Notes: generated by a model not told the origin, from the sequence alone. A stretch of DNA of 32,795 bases from JABFRJ01 sp964389095 (GCA_964389095.1 CAYMEB010000026.1:1-32795), one strand, 5' to 3'; positions 7,617-16,290 are shown, counted from the first letter of the stretch. Numbers and translations: made by a program.

Positions 7617-7816
7617 GCAGAAGGGCGATAATGCGCGAGCCGACGAAGATAGGCATATGTCTGCGCAGGGCGCCCTGGTGTTCCTGGACATAGGAGCGCG
7701 CCCGGGGATTGTCGCGAAAGACCACATCGAGCGCATCGCGAGCGATCACCGGGCGCCGCACTGTCGGGACAGGCGACGTGACGCTGGATGTCCGGCGTGA
7801 AGACAACTGCGGCCAT
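7617..7816 (-). pseudogene. Remnant of a MoaD/ThiS-family sulfur-carrier-like gene
   Basis: From an ATG at 7816 the minus strand encodes MAAVVFTPDIQRHVACPDS, the typical start of small MoaD/ThiS-type ubiquitin-like proteins of proteobacteria. The continuation of that family, RDALDVVFRDNPRARSYV then QEHQGALRRHMPIFV, is found in another frame from about 7740, so a small indel lies near 7738-7750. After IFV the match fades, and the segment that should carry the C-terminal Gly-Gly tail is absent; msrA ends 15 bp away on the other strand. Broken frame plus missing tail means no active product is expected. Family assignment rests on my recognition of the motifs; an indel error could explain the frameshift but not the lost tail. 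Confidence 0.65.
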
Positions 7817-7862
7817 CGCGCTCACCCCGGTCTTGCAAGGGCCGCGCGCCCGCGTCGTGCCG

Positions 7863-9119
7863 TCATCGCCCAGCGACTGGCCCGCCCTCGCCGTTCTCGA
7901 GGTAAGAGGCGCTATCGCCGACGTCGCCGCTTTCGAGGCGGAACAGCGTGCGCAGGTGCACCTCGTCGGGACCATCGTAGATGCGCATGGCGCGCGCCGC
8001 CGCATATGCCTGCGCGACGGGCGCATCGTCGCTGATCCCCATGGCCCCGAAGATCTGCACCGCCCGATCGGCCACGGCGCTGAACGTGCGCGCCACGGAC
8101 ACCTTGATCATCGCGACTTCCGCCTTGGCGGCATCATAGCCGCCCCGGTCCAGCAACCACGCGGTCTTCAGAACCATCAGCCGCGCCTGCTCGATCTCGA
8201 TCCGCGACATCGCCACCGAATCCTGAACGTTCGCGTAATCCGAGACGCGCCGTCCGAATGTGCTGCGCTGGTCGGCGCGCTCGCGCATCAACTGCACCAG
8301 GACGTCGCACTGCCCCAGGGCGCGCATGCAATGATGGACGCGCGCCGGTCCCAGGCGAGCCTGGCCGACCGCGAAGCCCATCCCCTCGCCCCCGAGCAGG
8401 TTCCCGCGCGGCACGCGCACCTCCTCGAACGCGATTTCCATCGGCGCCTCGATATTGTCGAAGCGACCCAATTGGGGGAGCTTGCGCACCAGCCGAACGC
8501 CCGGTGTCTCGCGCGGCACCAGAACCACCGAATGGCGCGAGGCAGCGCCCCCGTCGGGCGCGGTGACACCCATCACCAGGAGGAGATCGCAATCGGGATG
8601 TCCCGCCCCGGAGATGTACCACTTGCGGCCGTCGATCACGTAGTCGGGGCCATCCCGCCTGATGCTGGTGCGGATGTTGCGGGCGTCGGATGAGGCAACG
8701 TCCGGCTCGGTCATCGCGAACGCCGACATCTTCCGGCCCTCGAGCAACGGCAGCAGCCAGCGCGCCTGCTGCTCCCGCGTTCCGTAGCGGATCAGCACTT
8801 CCATGTTCGGCACGTTGGGCGCATTGCAGTTGAACACGGTCGGCGCCCAGGGCAACCGCCCCATGATCCCCGCCAGCGGCGCGAACTCGAGGTTCGTGAG
8901 CCGGGTGCCGGGAGCGCCGGCAGGCAACGCCGGTAGCGCGAGGTTCCACAATCCGGCCGCCCGCGCCTCGCTCTTGAGCGCATCGAGAAACGCCGGCTTG
9001 GGGCTGCCGGCCCGAGCCGCGTCGAGCCACTCGTGATGCCTCGGCAGGATGCGATCGCGGAAGAACCGCTCGGTCTGCCGCAGCAGCTCCATGCTCTGCG
9101 GACTGAATGCAAAATCCAT
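7863..9119 (-). CDS. Acyl-CoA dehydrogenase, ACAD10/11-like
   Basis: The 418-residue flavoprotein has the acyl-CoA dehydrogenase layout: an N-terminal helical domain, a central beta domain with AFAMTEPDVASSDARN (substrate and FAD contacts) and KWYISGAGHPDCD, and a C-terminal helical domain with RSTFGRRVSDYANVQD and QIFGAMGISDD. At the place where medium-chain enzymes have the catalytic Glu in YEGT, this protein reads Y-D382-GPDEVH, the form usual in the ACAD10/11 group, some of which act on hydroxy- or phospho-acyl-CoA. Its own substrate is unknown. The ATG at 9119 follows GGAGG with a 5-base spacer, and the stop of the upstream synthetase gene lies 12 bp away, so the two form an operon. Confidence 0.92.
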   Translation of the reverse strand: MDFAFSPQSMELLRQTERFFRDRILPRHHEWLDAARAGSPKPAFLDALKSEARAAGLWNLALPALPAGAPGTRLTNLEFAPLAGIMGRLPWAPTVFNCNAPNVPNMEVLIRYGTREQQARWLLPLLEGRKMSAFAMTEPDVASSDARNIRTSIRRDGPDYVIDGRKWYISGAGHPDCDLLLVMGVTAPDGGAASRHSVVLVPRETPGVRLVRKLPQLGRFDNIEAPMEIAFEEVRVPRGNLLGGEGMGFAVGQARLGPARVHHCMRALGQCDVLVQLMRERADQRSTFGRRVSDYANVQDSVAMSRIEIEQARLMVLKTAWLLDRGGYDAAKAEVAMIKVSVARTFSAVADRAVQIFGAMGISDDAPVAQAYAAARAMRIYDGPDEVHLRTLFRLESGDVGDSASYLENGEGGPVAGR

Positions 9120-9131
9120 GGCCGCCTCCGT

Positions 9132-11237
9132 TCAGCGCGTCACCAGTACGGCATCGAGCGCCAGAGCACCTTGGCCCCGGGCCCGAACCAGGAAGGGATT
9201 GACGTCGATGGTCTCGAGCCGCTCGCCGAGTTCCGCCGCCAACCGCGACAGCGCCACCAGCGCATCGCACAGCGCGTCGATATCGCAGGGAGGCCCGCCG
9301 CGAACACCGTCGAGCACTGCCGCGCCCCTGATCTGGCGGATCATCGCCAACGCCTCTTCCCGCCCGAACGGTGCTACCCTGAAAGCGACATCGCCGAGGA
9401 CTTCGACCAGCACGCCACCCAGCCCGAACATCACCACCGGACCGAACGTCGGATCCCATTGCGCGCCGAGGATGCACTCGACACCGCCGGAAATCATCGG
9501 CGCGATCAGGACACCATCGATCCGCGTGTTGGAATCGTACCGCTGCGCGTTCGATGTGACCGCCTCGAAGGCCTCCCGCACGGCTGCGCCATCCGATAGC
9601 CGGAGCCGAACACCGCCGGCTTCCGATTTGTGCAGGATGTCGCGCGAGACGACCTTCGCCACGACGGGGCCACCAACGCGGCTGGCGGCCTCCACCGCCG
9701 CATCCGCGGTTCGGCAGAGCGTGACAGACACGGCCGGAACGCCCGCCTCGGCCAGGACACGCAGCGCGTCCACCTCGTTGGCCACACCGGCTCCAGTGTG
9801 CAGCCCCGCGGGCGAATGCGATGGCCGCGTGTCGCCCCCCGCAGGGCGAGCCAAAGCAGCCCCGATCCGCTGCAGCGCCGCCAGCGCCCGGATCATGCGG
9901 CTGGGATCCTCGAACGCCAGGCAGCCTTGCTCATCGAGGCCGCGCCTCACCTCCGGCCGAAACACCGAACAGAACGCCGTCACCACGTCGGGACGGGTCC
10001 GCCGGATGTCGCCGGCGATGCGGACCAGATGTTCGCCGCCATGCGGGGTGAGACCGGAAGCGGCGAAAAAGCCCGCGAACAGATCGTAGCCGCCGGTCCC
10101 CAGCATCGCCGCTATGGCCTTGTCCATCAGCGAGGGATCGTTGGTGACCTGACCGGTGATGTCGAGCGGATTGCGGGTCGCCGCGAACGGTACCAACTCC
10201 CGCACGGCCTTCTGGGCGGACGCCGGCATTTCAGAGACATCGAGACCATAGCGCTCGCAGTCGTCCGCCATCAACACGCCGACACCGCCCGAAACGGTGA
10301 ACAGGCCGATCCGGCCTCCCTTCGCGACGCCGGCGCGGGAGGCCGCATAGCCGACGTCGAAGAACTCTTCCACGGTCTCCGCACGATAGGCCCCGCACTG
10401 GCGCAGCACCGCATCGTACACGCGGTCCTCGCCGGCCAGCGCGGACGTGTGAGACGCCGCCGCTGCTGCGCCGATGGCTGTACGACCGACTTTGGTGGCG
10501 ACTACAGGCTTGCCGGCCGCGCGGGCCATCTCGAGTGCGGCCATGAGCTTGCGACCATCCTTCGCCCCCTCCAGGTAGGCCAGGATGACCGACGTGTCGG
10601 CATCGCCGGCGAGCCAGGCGATGCATTCGGCGACGTCCACGTCGCACTCGTTGCCACTCGCCACCCATTTCGACAGCCCGAGCCCGCGCTCGCGGGCGAG
10701 CGTGTAGGCGAACGCGCCGAAAGCGCCGCTCTGGCTGACGATCGCCACGTTTCCCGCTTTCGCCTGACCCATGCCGATCACCGGCGAGAACGAGGCATAG
10801 ACGCCGCGCGCGACATCGGCGACGCCCATGCAGTTCGGGCCGACGATTCTCATGTCTGCGGCCCGCGCGATCTTGACGATATCGGCCTGCGCCGCAGCTC
10901 CGGCGGCATCGACTTCCGCAAATCCGGCGCTGAAGACGATGAGAGCCTTCACGCCTTTCGCGGCCGCGTCCTCGACCGTCGCCCGCACCAGCGGCGCACC
11001 GACCGCCACGATCGCCAGATCGACGGGGCCCTCGATTGCGCGCAACGACGCATATGCGGGCAAGCCCCGAACCTCGGCAGCTTTGGGATTGACCGGAAGG
11101 ATACGCCCTGAAAAACCGAGCCGCCTGAGGTAATCGACCGGCCGGCCGCCGATCTTGGTCGCGTCTGCAGAGGCGCCAACGACCGCGACCGAGCGCGGCC
11201 CGAAAAGCGCATCGAGCGAGCTGACGTCGAAACCCAT
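9132..11237 (-). CDS. ADP-forming acetate/acyl-CoA ligase family protein
   Basis: This 701-residue protein has the single-chain architecture of ADP-forming acyl-CoA synthetases: a CoA-binding Rossmann domain (about 7-135, with VVGASADATKIGGRP and IVGPNCMG), succinyl-CoA-ligase-like domains (about 150-460, with SQSGAFG and the phosphohistidine-type motif SHTSALAG, His263), and a C-terminal ATP-grasp domain (about 480-700). It would join an acid to CoA with ATP, or run in reverse to make ATP. The start at 11237 follows GGAG with a 6-base spacer; longer forms lack a ribosome site. With the acyl-CoA dehydrogenase just downstream it probably activates a carboxylic acid for oxidation; the acid cannot be told. 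Confidence 0.9.
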   Translation of the reverse strand: MGFDVSSLDALFGPRSVAVVGASADATKIGGRPVDYLRRLGFSGRILPVNPKAAEVRGLPAYASLRAIEGPVDLAIVAVGAPLVRATVEDAAAKGVKALIVFSAGFAEVDAAGAAAQADIVKIARAADMRIVGPNCMGVADVARGVYASFSPVIGMGQAKAGNVAIVSQSGAFGAFAYTLARERGLGLSKWVASGNECDVDVAECIAWLAGDADTSVILAYLEGAKDGRKLMAALEMARAAGKPVVATKVGRTAIGAAAAASHTSALAGEDRVYDAVLRQCGAYRAETVEEFFDVGYAASRAGVAKGGRIGLFTVSGGVGVLMADDCERYGLDVSEMPASAQKAVRELVPFAATRNPLDITGQVTNDPSLMDKAIAAMLGTGGYDLFAGFFAASGLTPHGGEHLVRIAGDIRRTRPDVVTAFCSVFRPEVRRGLDEQGCLAFEDPSRMIRALAALQRIGAALARPAGGDTRPSHSPAGLHTGAGVANEVDALRVLAEAGVPAVSVTLCRTADAAVEAASRVGGPVVAKVVSRDILHKSEAGGVRLRLSDGAAVREAFEAVTSNAQRYDSNTRIDGVLIAPMISGGVECILGAQWDPTFGPVVMFGLGGVLVEVLGDVAFRVAPFGREEALAMIRQIRGAAVLDGVRGGPPCDIDALCDALVALSRLAAELGERLETIDVNPFLVRARGQGALALDAVLVTR

Positions 11238-11320
11238 GGGAAACTCCGGATCTGCGGCCATCGAACGATAGGAAGGTGCCGCGCACTTGGCGAGGACCGC
11301 AGCCCCGACCGCACGGAGAC

Positions 11321-12733
11321 CTACATGGGAAGCCGGATGGTCGCCTTGAGACCGCCCAGGCCACCGCGGTCGAGCACGATGTCCCCGCCGTGGCTCTTGG
11401 CGATATCCAGAGCGATCGCCAAGCCCAGTCCCGAATGACCCTGCGAATCTCCGGTCCTCGCCTTCTCCACACGATAGAACGGCTTGAAGACGTTCTTGCG
11501 TTCGCCCGGCGGAATGCCCGGACCGTCGTCCTCGACCTCGATCCGCAGCCACTCCCGGTCGAAGGCGCTCCTCACCACCACGACGCTGCCGAAACGGGCG
11601 GCGTTCGACACCAGGTTGATGATTGCACGCTTGATCGCCTGCCGCTTCAACGGAACCTGCAGGTCACCGCCACGCCGTGCGTGCTCGAGCTTGATGTCCG
11701 CGTCGAAATGCTGGCTGTCCTCCACGATTTCTTCCAGCAGTTCTTTCACGCTCGTGCGGGCCGCCACTTCACCGCCGTCACCGCGCGCGAAGGCGAGGTA
11801 GTCTTCCAGCATGTGCTGCATCTCGACCACGTCGGCTTTCATCGCCTGAGCCTCGGGGCTGTCCCCAAGAAGCTCCAGCTCCAGCTTGAAGCGTGTGAGG
11901 ACGGTGCGCAGATCGTGGCTCACGCCGGCCAGCATGGTCGTGCGCTGATCGACGTGCTGCGTGATGCGCTCGCCCATTTCGATGAAAGCGTGCGCCGCAT
12001 CGCGCACTTCTCGCGCGCCGCGCGGCTTGAAGTCGGGCGGGAACCCGCGTCCCTTGCCGAAGGCGTTCGCCGCCTCCGCGAGCCGCAGGATCGGACGGAT
12101 CTGGTTGCGCAGCAGCAGGATCGCGGCGGTCAGCAGCACCACCGATGTGCCGACCATCCAGACCAGGAAGATGTGGCTGTTCGATGCATAGATCTGGTTG
12201 CGCGGGGCGATGAACCGCAGGACCGCCGTGTCGGTCTTGACCCGGATCTCGACATGGCCCGAGCGGCCCACGGTATCGAGCCAGAACGGCCGCTGGACGT
12301 GGGTGGCGAGTTCCTCCGAAAGCTTGCGATCGAGCAGGCCGAAGAACGGCTTGGGCTGGCTGATCGGCAGGTTGCCAGGCGGCATCACCTGGAGGGACGT
12401 CAATCCCAGCTTGCCCTGCGCGATGTCGATCAGCCGCGAGTGGTTGACGTCGGAATTGAGGGACTCGTAGATCTCGACGATCGCGCCCACATCGCGCGCC
12501 GTCGCTTCCGAGAGCCGGCGCGTCACCTGGTTCCAATGGCGCTCCATGAACGTGAACGCAACCACACTTTCGAGCAGCACGATGGGCGCGATGATGATCA
12601 GCAGGGCGCGCGCATAGAGGCCCTTGGGCAGCAACTCCCCGAGAAATCCCGCGAAGCGGCCGCGCACTCGCGACACCAGCCGCCGCAATTGAGCGGCAGG
12701 AGCCCTCTCCCCCTGTTGTTCAGCCAGCGCCAT
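11321..12733 (-). CDS. EnvZ-like membrane sensor histidine kinase
   Basis: The 470-residue kinase has a cytoplasmic N-terminus, membrane helices at about 41-63 and 187-208, a periplasmic sensor part of about 120 residues between them, a HAMP linker (about 209-262), the phosphoacceptor helix with His273 in AGVSHDLRTVLTRF, and an ATPase domain with NLVSNAARFG, DDGPGIP and GLGLAIA. This is the EnvZ layout. The start at 12733 is 4 bp after the stop of the OmpR-type gene, so the regulator and kinase are translated from one message. The stimulus cannot be read from sequence. Its 3' end lies 83 bp from the acyl-CoA ligase start on the same strand. Confidence 0.92.
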   Translation of the reverse strand: MALAEQQGERAPAAQLRRLVSRVRGRFAGFLGELLPKGLYARALLIIIAPIVLLESVVAFTFMERHWNQVTRRLSEATARDVGAIVEIYESLNSDVNHSRLIDIAQGKLGLTSLQVMPPGNLPISQPKPFFGLLDRKLSEELATHVQRPFWLDTVGRSGHVEIRVKTDTAVLRFIAPRNQIYASNSHIFLVWMVGTSVVLLTAAILLLRNQIRPILRLAEAANAFGKGRGFPPDFKPRGAREVRDAAHAFIEMGERITQHVDQRTTMLAGVSHDLRTVLTRFKLELELLGDSPEAQAMKADVVEMQHMLEDYLAFARGDGGEVAARTSVKELLEEIVEDSQHFDADIKLEHARRGGDLQVPLKRQAIKRAIINLVSNAARFGSVVVVRSAFDREWLRIEVEDDGPGIPPGERKNVFKPFYRVEKARTGDSQGHSGLGLAIALDIAKSHGGDIVLDRGGLGGLKATIRLPM

Positions 12734-12737
12734 GCTC

Positions 12738-13469
12738 TCAATCCGTGTAGAGGATGTAGCCTTTTCCGCGCACGGTCTGCAGGTACACCGGATTCGAGGG
12801 GTCACGCTCGATCTTGCGGCGCAGACGATTGATCTGGACATCGATCGCCCGCTCGCTGCCGGTCGCGTCGTCGCTGGTGAGCAGTTCGTGGCGCGCCACC
12901 GGAAGCCCGGGGCGCAGCGCGAACATGCGCATCAGGTCGCGCTCGCGCTCGGTGAGCTTGATGGTCTCCTCGTTCCGCCTCAGCTCCCCCCGCGCCACCG
13001 AGAACGTGAACTCCCCCAAGCGGATCTCATCGCGCGTCCCACCGCCGGATGCTCCCCGCCGCAGGATGTTCTTGAGCCTCAGCACCAGCTCCCGCGGCTC
13101 GAAAGGCTTGGCGACATAGTCGTCGACGCCGATCTCCAGACCCAGGATGCGGTCGTTGGCGTCCGAACGCGCCGTCAGCATGCATATGGGAATCGTCGAG
13201 CCCTGCTTGAGGCTGCGGGCGAGCGACAGCCCGTCCTCGCCCGGCATCATCACGTCGAGCACCAGGAGATCGAAGGCTAGGCCCCGCATGGCAGCACGCG
13301 CGCTCGCCGCATCCCCGGCCGGCGTCACGCGGAAGCCATGCTCCGTCAAGTAGCGGGTCAGCAGATCGCGAATGCGCTTGTCGTCGTCCACCACCAGCAC
13401 GTGGGGAGCGTTGTCCGGGAGGGACTCTCCCTTGCGCGCGACCGGAGGCGCAGAGCCCGGCGTCTTCAT
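12738..13469 (-). CDS. OmpR-family response regulator
   Basis: The 243-residue regulator has a receiver domain (about 22-138) with acidic residues DDD at 28-30, phosphoacceptor Asp72 in LVLDVMMPGEDG, Thr98 and Lys120, and a C-terminal winged-helix DNA-binding domain (about 145-243) ending in RGKGYILYTD. Its ATG overlaps the stop of the marR gene by 4 bp (ATGA), and the kinase gene follows after 4 bp, so marR-ompR-envZ is one translationally coupled unit. The marR-ompR pair is like petP-petR of Rhodobacter, a known alphaproteobacterial arrangement. It should be phosphorylated by the adjacent kinase. Confidence 0.94.
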   Translation of the reverse strand: MKTPGSAPPVARKGESLPDNAPHVLVVDDDKRIRDLLTRYLTEHGFRVTPAGDAASARAAMRGLAFDLLVLDVMMPGEDGLSLARSLKQGSTIPICMLTARSDANDRILGLEIGVDDYVAKPFEPRELVLRLKNILRRGASGGGTRDEIRLGEFTFSVARGELRRNEETIKLTERERDLMRMFALRPGLPVARHELLTSDDATGSERAIDVQINRLRRKIERDPSNPVYLQTVRGKGYILYTD

Positions 13470-14017
13470 ATCCGCTCCTTTCCATCCTTGGCGGCGGCCA
13501 GCGCCGCGAGGCGGCTTTCGATCGAACCCTGCTGATCCTTGGCCAGCATGCCAACGAGGAAACGCCGCAGGTGAACCTCGCTGCCCGGTCCGGCCGCCTC
13601 CAGCGCCATCATGATACGCTTGACCTGCCCCGCCGCGAGCCGTGCGGCGAGAGCCTTGCCCTTCACAGTGGTGAAAAGGAGGCGCTCGCGGCGATCCACT
13701 TCTCCCGACTGTGTCTCGATCCAGCCATCGCGGACAAGCTGCTTGAGCACCCGCGCCAGGCTCTGCTTGGTGATGGTCAGTATCTCCAGAAGATCGGCCA
13801 CGCGCAGACCCGGCTCGCGGTTCACGAAATGCAGCACCCGATGATGCGCGCGACCCAGACCGTAGTCGGCGAGGATCTTGTCCGGTTCGCCGGTGAAATC
13901 ACGGTAGGCGAAGAACAGCAGTTCCACGAACTGCAGCAGCTCCTCGTCCCGGAGTCCGGCGGGCGCGCGCCTCCCGGTGGTGCCGGCGGAGGTCGAAGCG
14001 CGTTTTATGGCAGTCAT
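13466..14017 (-). CDS. MarR-family transcriptional regulator, PetP-like
   Basis: The 183-residue protein has the MarR winged-helix core: FFAYRDFTGEPDKILADYGLGRAHHRVLHFV in the N-terminal half, recognition helix around LLEILTITKQSLARVLKQLV (about 78-97), and the wing with GEVDRRERLLFTTVKGKAL. Length and sequence resemble PetP, the MarR-type partner encoded before the OmpR-type PetR in Rhodobacter. It is the first gene of a coupled marR-ompR-envZ unit and is divergent from ilvE across 150 bp. It may bind in that gap, where a GCAAT-CAA-ATTGC inverted repeat is visible. Its ligand is unknown. Confidence 0.9.
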   Translation of the reverse strand: MTAIKRASTSAGTTGRRAPAGLRDEELLQFVELLFFAYRDFTGEPDKILADYGLGRAHHRVLHFVNREPGLRVADLLEILTITKQSLARVLKQLVRDGWIETQSGEVDRRERLLFTTVKGKALAARLAAGQVKRIMMALEAAGPGSEVHLRRFLVGMLAKDQQGSIESRLAALAAAKDGKERI

Positions 14018-14079
14018 GTTGACTTATTTGACGCCGATTGTTACTCGTGGCAAGCCCATAGTGGCGCACGGCGGCGGAC

Positions 14080-14105
14080 GCAATCAAATTGCTTTTCAAG
14101 CGCTT
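14080..14105. promoter_or_regulatory. Inverted repeats in the marR/ilvE divergent promoter region
   Basis: Two palindromes stand close together: GCAAT-CAA-ATTGC (14080-14092) and AAGCGCTT (14098-14105). On the minus strand a possible marR promoter, TTGATT then 18 bases then CACTAT, starts inside the first palindrome, so a repressor bound there would cover the -35. MarR proteins often bind such short palindromes at their own promoters. No functional link is proven. Confidence 0.35.
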
Positions 14106-14167
14106 CGCCGTGACGCACAGGCATATGCCGCGCCGTCGGCTCGTCTGTCCAACCGGGGAGTTCCACC

Positions 14168-15043
14168 ATGTCCGGCCTGCTGCCGTTCGACGATCGCGAT
14201 GGCTACATCTGGCTCGACGGCAAGGTGGTGGCTTGGCGCGACGCGAAGCTGCACGTGCTGAGCCATGGTCTCCATTACGGCTCCTGCGTGTTCGAGGGCG
14301 AGCGCGCCTATGGCGGCAAGATCTTCAAGTCGCGCGAGCACACCGAGCGCTTCCACCGCTCGGCTGAGCTGCTGGACTTCAAGATCCCCTACAGCGTCGA
14401 CCAGATCGAGGCCGCCAAGGCCGAGGTCCTGAAGCTCAACGGCGGTGGTGACCAGTACATCCGCCCGGTCGCCTGGCGCGGCAGCGAGATGATGGCGGTC
14501 GCCGCCCAGCACTCGACCATCCACGTCGCGATCGCCACCTGGTCGTGGCCGTCGATGTTCGACGCTGCGACCAAGATGAAGGGCATCCGCCTCGACATCT
14601 CCGATTACCGCCGGCCTGATCCGGCCTGTGCACCCGCCCACTCCAAGGCGGCCGGCCTGTACATGATCTGCACGATCTCGAAGCACCGCGCCGAGAAGAA
14701 GGGCTACGCGGACGCACTGATGTTCGACTGGCAGGGCCGCGTCGCCGAATGCACAGGCGCCAACGTGTTCTTCATCAAGGACGGCAAGATCCACACTCCG
14801 ATCGCCGACTGCTTCCTTGACGGGATCACGCGGCGTACCGTGATCGACCTGGCGCGCCTGCGTCAGATCGAGGTCGTGGAGCGCCGGATCATGCCGGAGG
14901 AACTCGCCAGCTTCGAGGAGTGCTTCATCTGCGGCACCGGCGCCGAAGTCACGCCCGTCTCAGAGGCCGGCCCTTACAAATTCAAGCCCGGCAAGCTCAC
15001 CGAGACCGTACTCAACGACTATTCCGCCGCCGTGAGACGGTGA
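14168..15043 (+). CDS. ilvE: Branched-chain amino acid aminotransferase
   Basis: The 291-residue protein is a fold-type IV PLP enzyme that moves amino groups between glutamate and the branched-chain 2-oxo acids. The PLP lysine is Lys160 in PAHSKAAGLYM, with Glu194 in RVAECTGANVFFI. The HGLHYGSCVFEGERAY block (33-48), RPVAWRG (99-105) and the C-terminal GTGAEVTPV are characteristic of IlvE rather than D-amino-acid or aminodeoxychorismate enzymes. The ATG at 14168 follows GGGGAG with a 7-base spacer. It is divergent from marR. The association of ilvE with a marR-ompR-envZ cluster seems familiar from other alphaproteobacteria, but its regulation here is not shown. Confidence 0.94.
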   Translation: MSGLLPFDDRDGYIWLDGKVVAWRDAKLHVLSHGLHYGSCVFEGERAYGGKIFKSREHTERFHRSAELLDFKIPYSVDQIEAAKAEVLKLNGGGDQYIRPVAWRGSEMMAVAAQHSTIHVAIATWSWPSMFDAATKMKGIRLDISDYRRPDPACAPAHSKAAGLYMICTISKHRAEKKGYADALMFDWQGRVAECTGANVFFIKDGKIHTPIADCFLDGITRRTVIDLARLRQIEVVERRIMPEELASFEECFICGTGAEVTPVSEAGPYKFKPGKLTETVLNDYSAAVRR

Positions 15044-15091
15044 GCCCAAGGGCGCCGCCGGGCGTCCGCAGCGTGACGGCGAGGAGCAGCC

Positions 15092-15478
15092 ATGGTCCGC
15101 GTGTACCAGCTTCCACTCGCCGTGATCGCTCTTTTGGCCTGCGCTTCCACTGACGCACTCGCCCAGCGCTGCCCGTCGCCGGTCCTGGACCCTGTCGAGA
15201 TTGCCGACCTCATTGAACAGGCGACGAGTTGCCGGGCCGCCTACCGCGTACTGGAGGCCTGCCAGCGCGGTTCATCGGGTGACGTGCGCGTCGCCCGACA
15301 AGTGGTCGAGAAGTGCGAGGCGACGTTCCTGTCGCGCCTGAGCAGCGCCGAAGCCGGCCGATACGCCCGGGAGAAGGCGGAGTGCAATGCCCGCCACGCC
15401 GGCAAGCAGGGGGCCGAGTTTTCCTCGTTCTCGTCGTTCTGCGAGGCCCAGACGGCGGTGCGCTACGCACGGGACTGA
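15092..15478 (+). CDS. Small Cys-rich secreted protein, unknown
   Basis: I do not recognise this 128-residue protein. It has a signal peptide (about 1-24, cleavage near ALAQ). The mature part has six cysteines (residues 27, 47, 57, 75, 98 and near 117), an even number that suggests three disulfides in the periplasm. A further Cys17 in LLAC could make it a lipoprotein instead, but the residue two before it is Leu, which is atypical for a lipobox. The helical, charged middle (residues 30-110) has no catalytic motif. The ATG follows GAGGAG. The gene is 48 bp after ilvE in the same direction and may be read from its transcript. Confidence 0.75.
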   Translation: MVRVYQLPLAVIALLACASTDALAQRCPSPVLDPVEIADLIEQATSCRAAYRVLEACQRGSSGDVRVARQVVEKCEATFLSRLSSAEAGRYAREKAECNARHAGKQGAEFSSFSSFCEAQTAVRYARD

Positions 15479-15516
15479 CCGTCTCGCGCCTGGGCCCTGC
15501 CTCTGCCTGTCGTCCC

Positions 15517-16290
15517 TCAGGCCGCCTGCACCAGCCGGCGATAGAGATGCCAGGTCGTGTGGCCGAGGATCGGCAGGGTTACGAGCAGACCCAGGAACAG
15601 CGGCAGCGCCGAGACGATCAGCAGCGCGACCACGATGGCGGCCCAGCCGATCATCGGGACCGGATTGAGCGAGACCGAGCGCACGCTGGTGATCATTGCG
15701 GTCACGAAGTCGACGTCCCGGTCCAGCAGGATCGGGAACGACACCACCGAGATCGAGAACAACACCAGCGACAGCACCGCGCCGATCACGTTGCCGAGGA
15801 CGAGGAACATCCAGCCGCTGCTGGTCGTGAACACGATTTGGAGGAACTCCTGCAGGCTTGCGAACGAGCCGGCATTGGCGAGGAACAGGGCGAGCAGCAG
15901 GCGCACCTGATACATCCAGATCACGAAGAAGAAGCCGACGACGAACGCCATCCAGCGGATTTCCCGGCGTGACTTGATGGTCGCCCAGATGCGCCGGAAC
16001 GAGGGCGGCGTGCCGGCCTCCAGATCTCGGCTTACCTGATAGAGACCGACGGCGACGAACGGTCCCACGATGGCGAAGCCGGCTGCCAGCGGATAGGCGA
16101 GATAGGTCATCTTGAGCGCCGACAGGACCAGCACGATGGCGATGCCGCCGAGGGCGTAGAAGAGCCCGAAGAACAATCCGTAGCCGGGCGCGCGCTGAAA
16201 ATCCCGCACACCCTGCGCCAGAGCGTCGACGATGTCGGAGACCGCGATCGGTCGCACAACCGGATCGGGTGGCCGTGCATTGCCAGTCAT
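15517..16290 (-). CDS. DUF2189-family polytopic membrane protein
   Basis: The 257-residue protein has about six membrane-spanning segments (beginning near residues 45, 70, 125, 165, 205 and 230) and the N-terminal motif VSDIVDALAQGVRDFQRAPGYGLFFGLFYA that marks DUF2189. Family members occur near cytochrome oxidase genes and are described as putative integral membrane proteins; the role is not known. The start at 16290 is preceded by GAGGA with a 6-base spacer; longer readings lack family similarity. An FNR/FixK-type palindrome lies 74 bp upstream, which would suggest expression under low oxygen. The gene is divergent from metG and ends 38 bp from the preceding secreted-protein gene. Confidence 0.85.
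   Translation of the reverse strand: MTGNARPPDPVVRPIAVSDIVDALAQGVRDFQRAPGYGLFFGLFYALGGIAIVLVLSALKMTYLAYPLAAGFAIVGPFVAVGLYQVSRDLEAGTPPSFRRIWATIKSRREIRWMAFVVGFFFVIWMYQVRLLLALFLANAGSFASLQEFLQIVFTTSSGWMFLVLGNVIGAVLSLVLFSISVVSFPILLDRDVDFVTAMITSVRSVSLNPVPMIGWAAIVVALLIVSALPLFLGLLVTLPILGHTTWHLYRRLVQAA

Noticed and set aside
9120..11552. Longer version of the acyl-CoA ligase beginning at 11552
   Set aside because: The extra N-terminal residues overlap the histidine kinase gene, are Arg-rich without similarity, and lack a ribosome site; the start at 11237 has GGAG and the family N-terminus.
9630..12832. Plus-strand frames of about 500 codons opposite the ligase and histidine kinase genes
   Set aside because: The minus-strand proteins carry full domain sets; the plus-strand frames are rich in Arg/His/Asp and carry no motifs.
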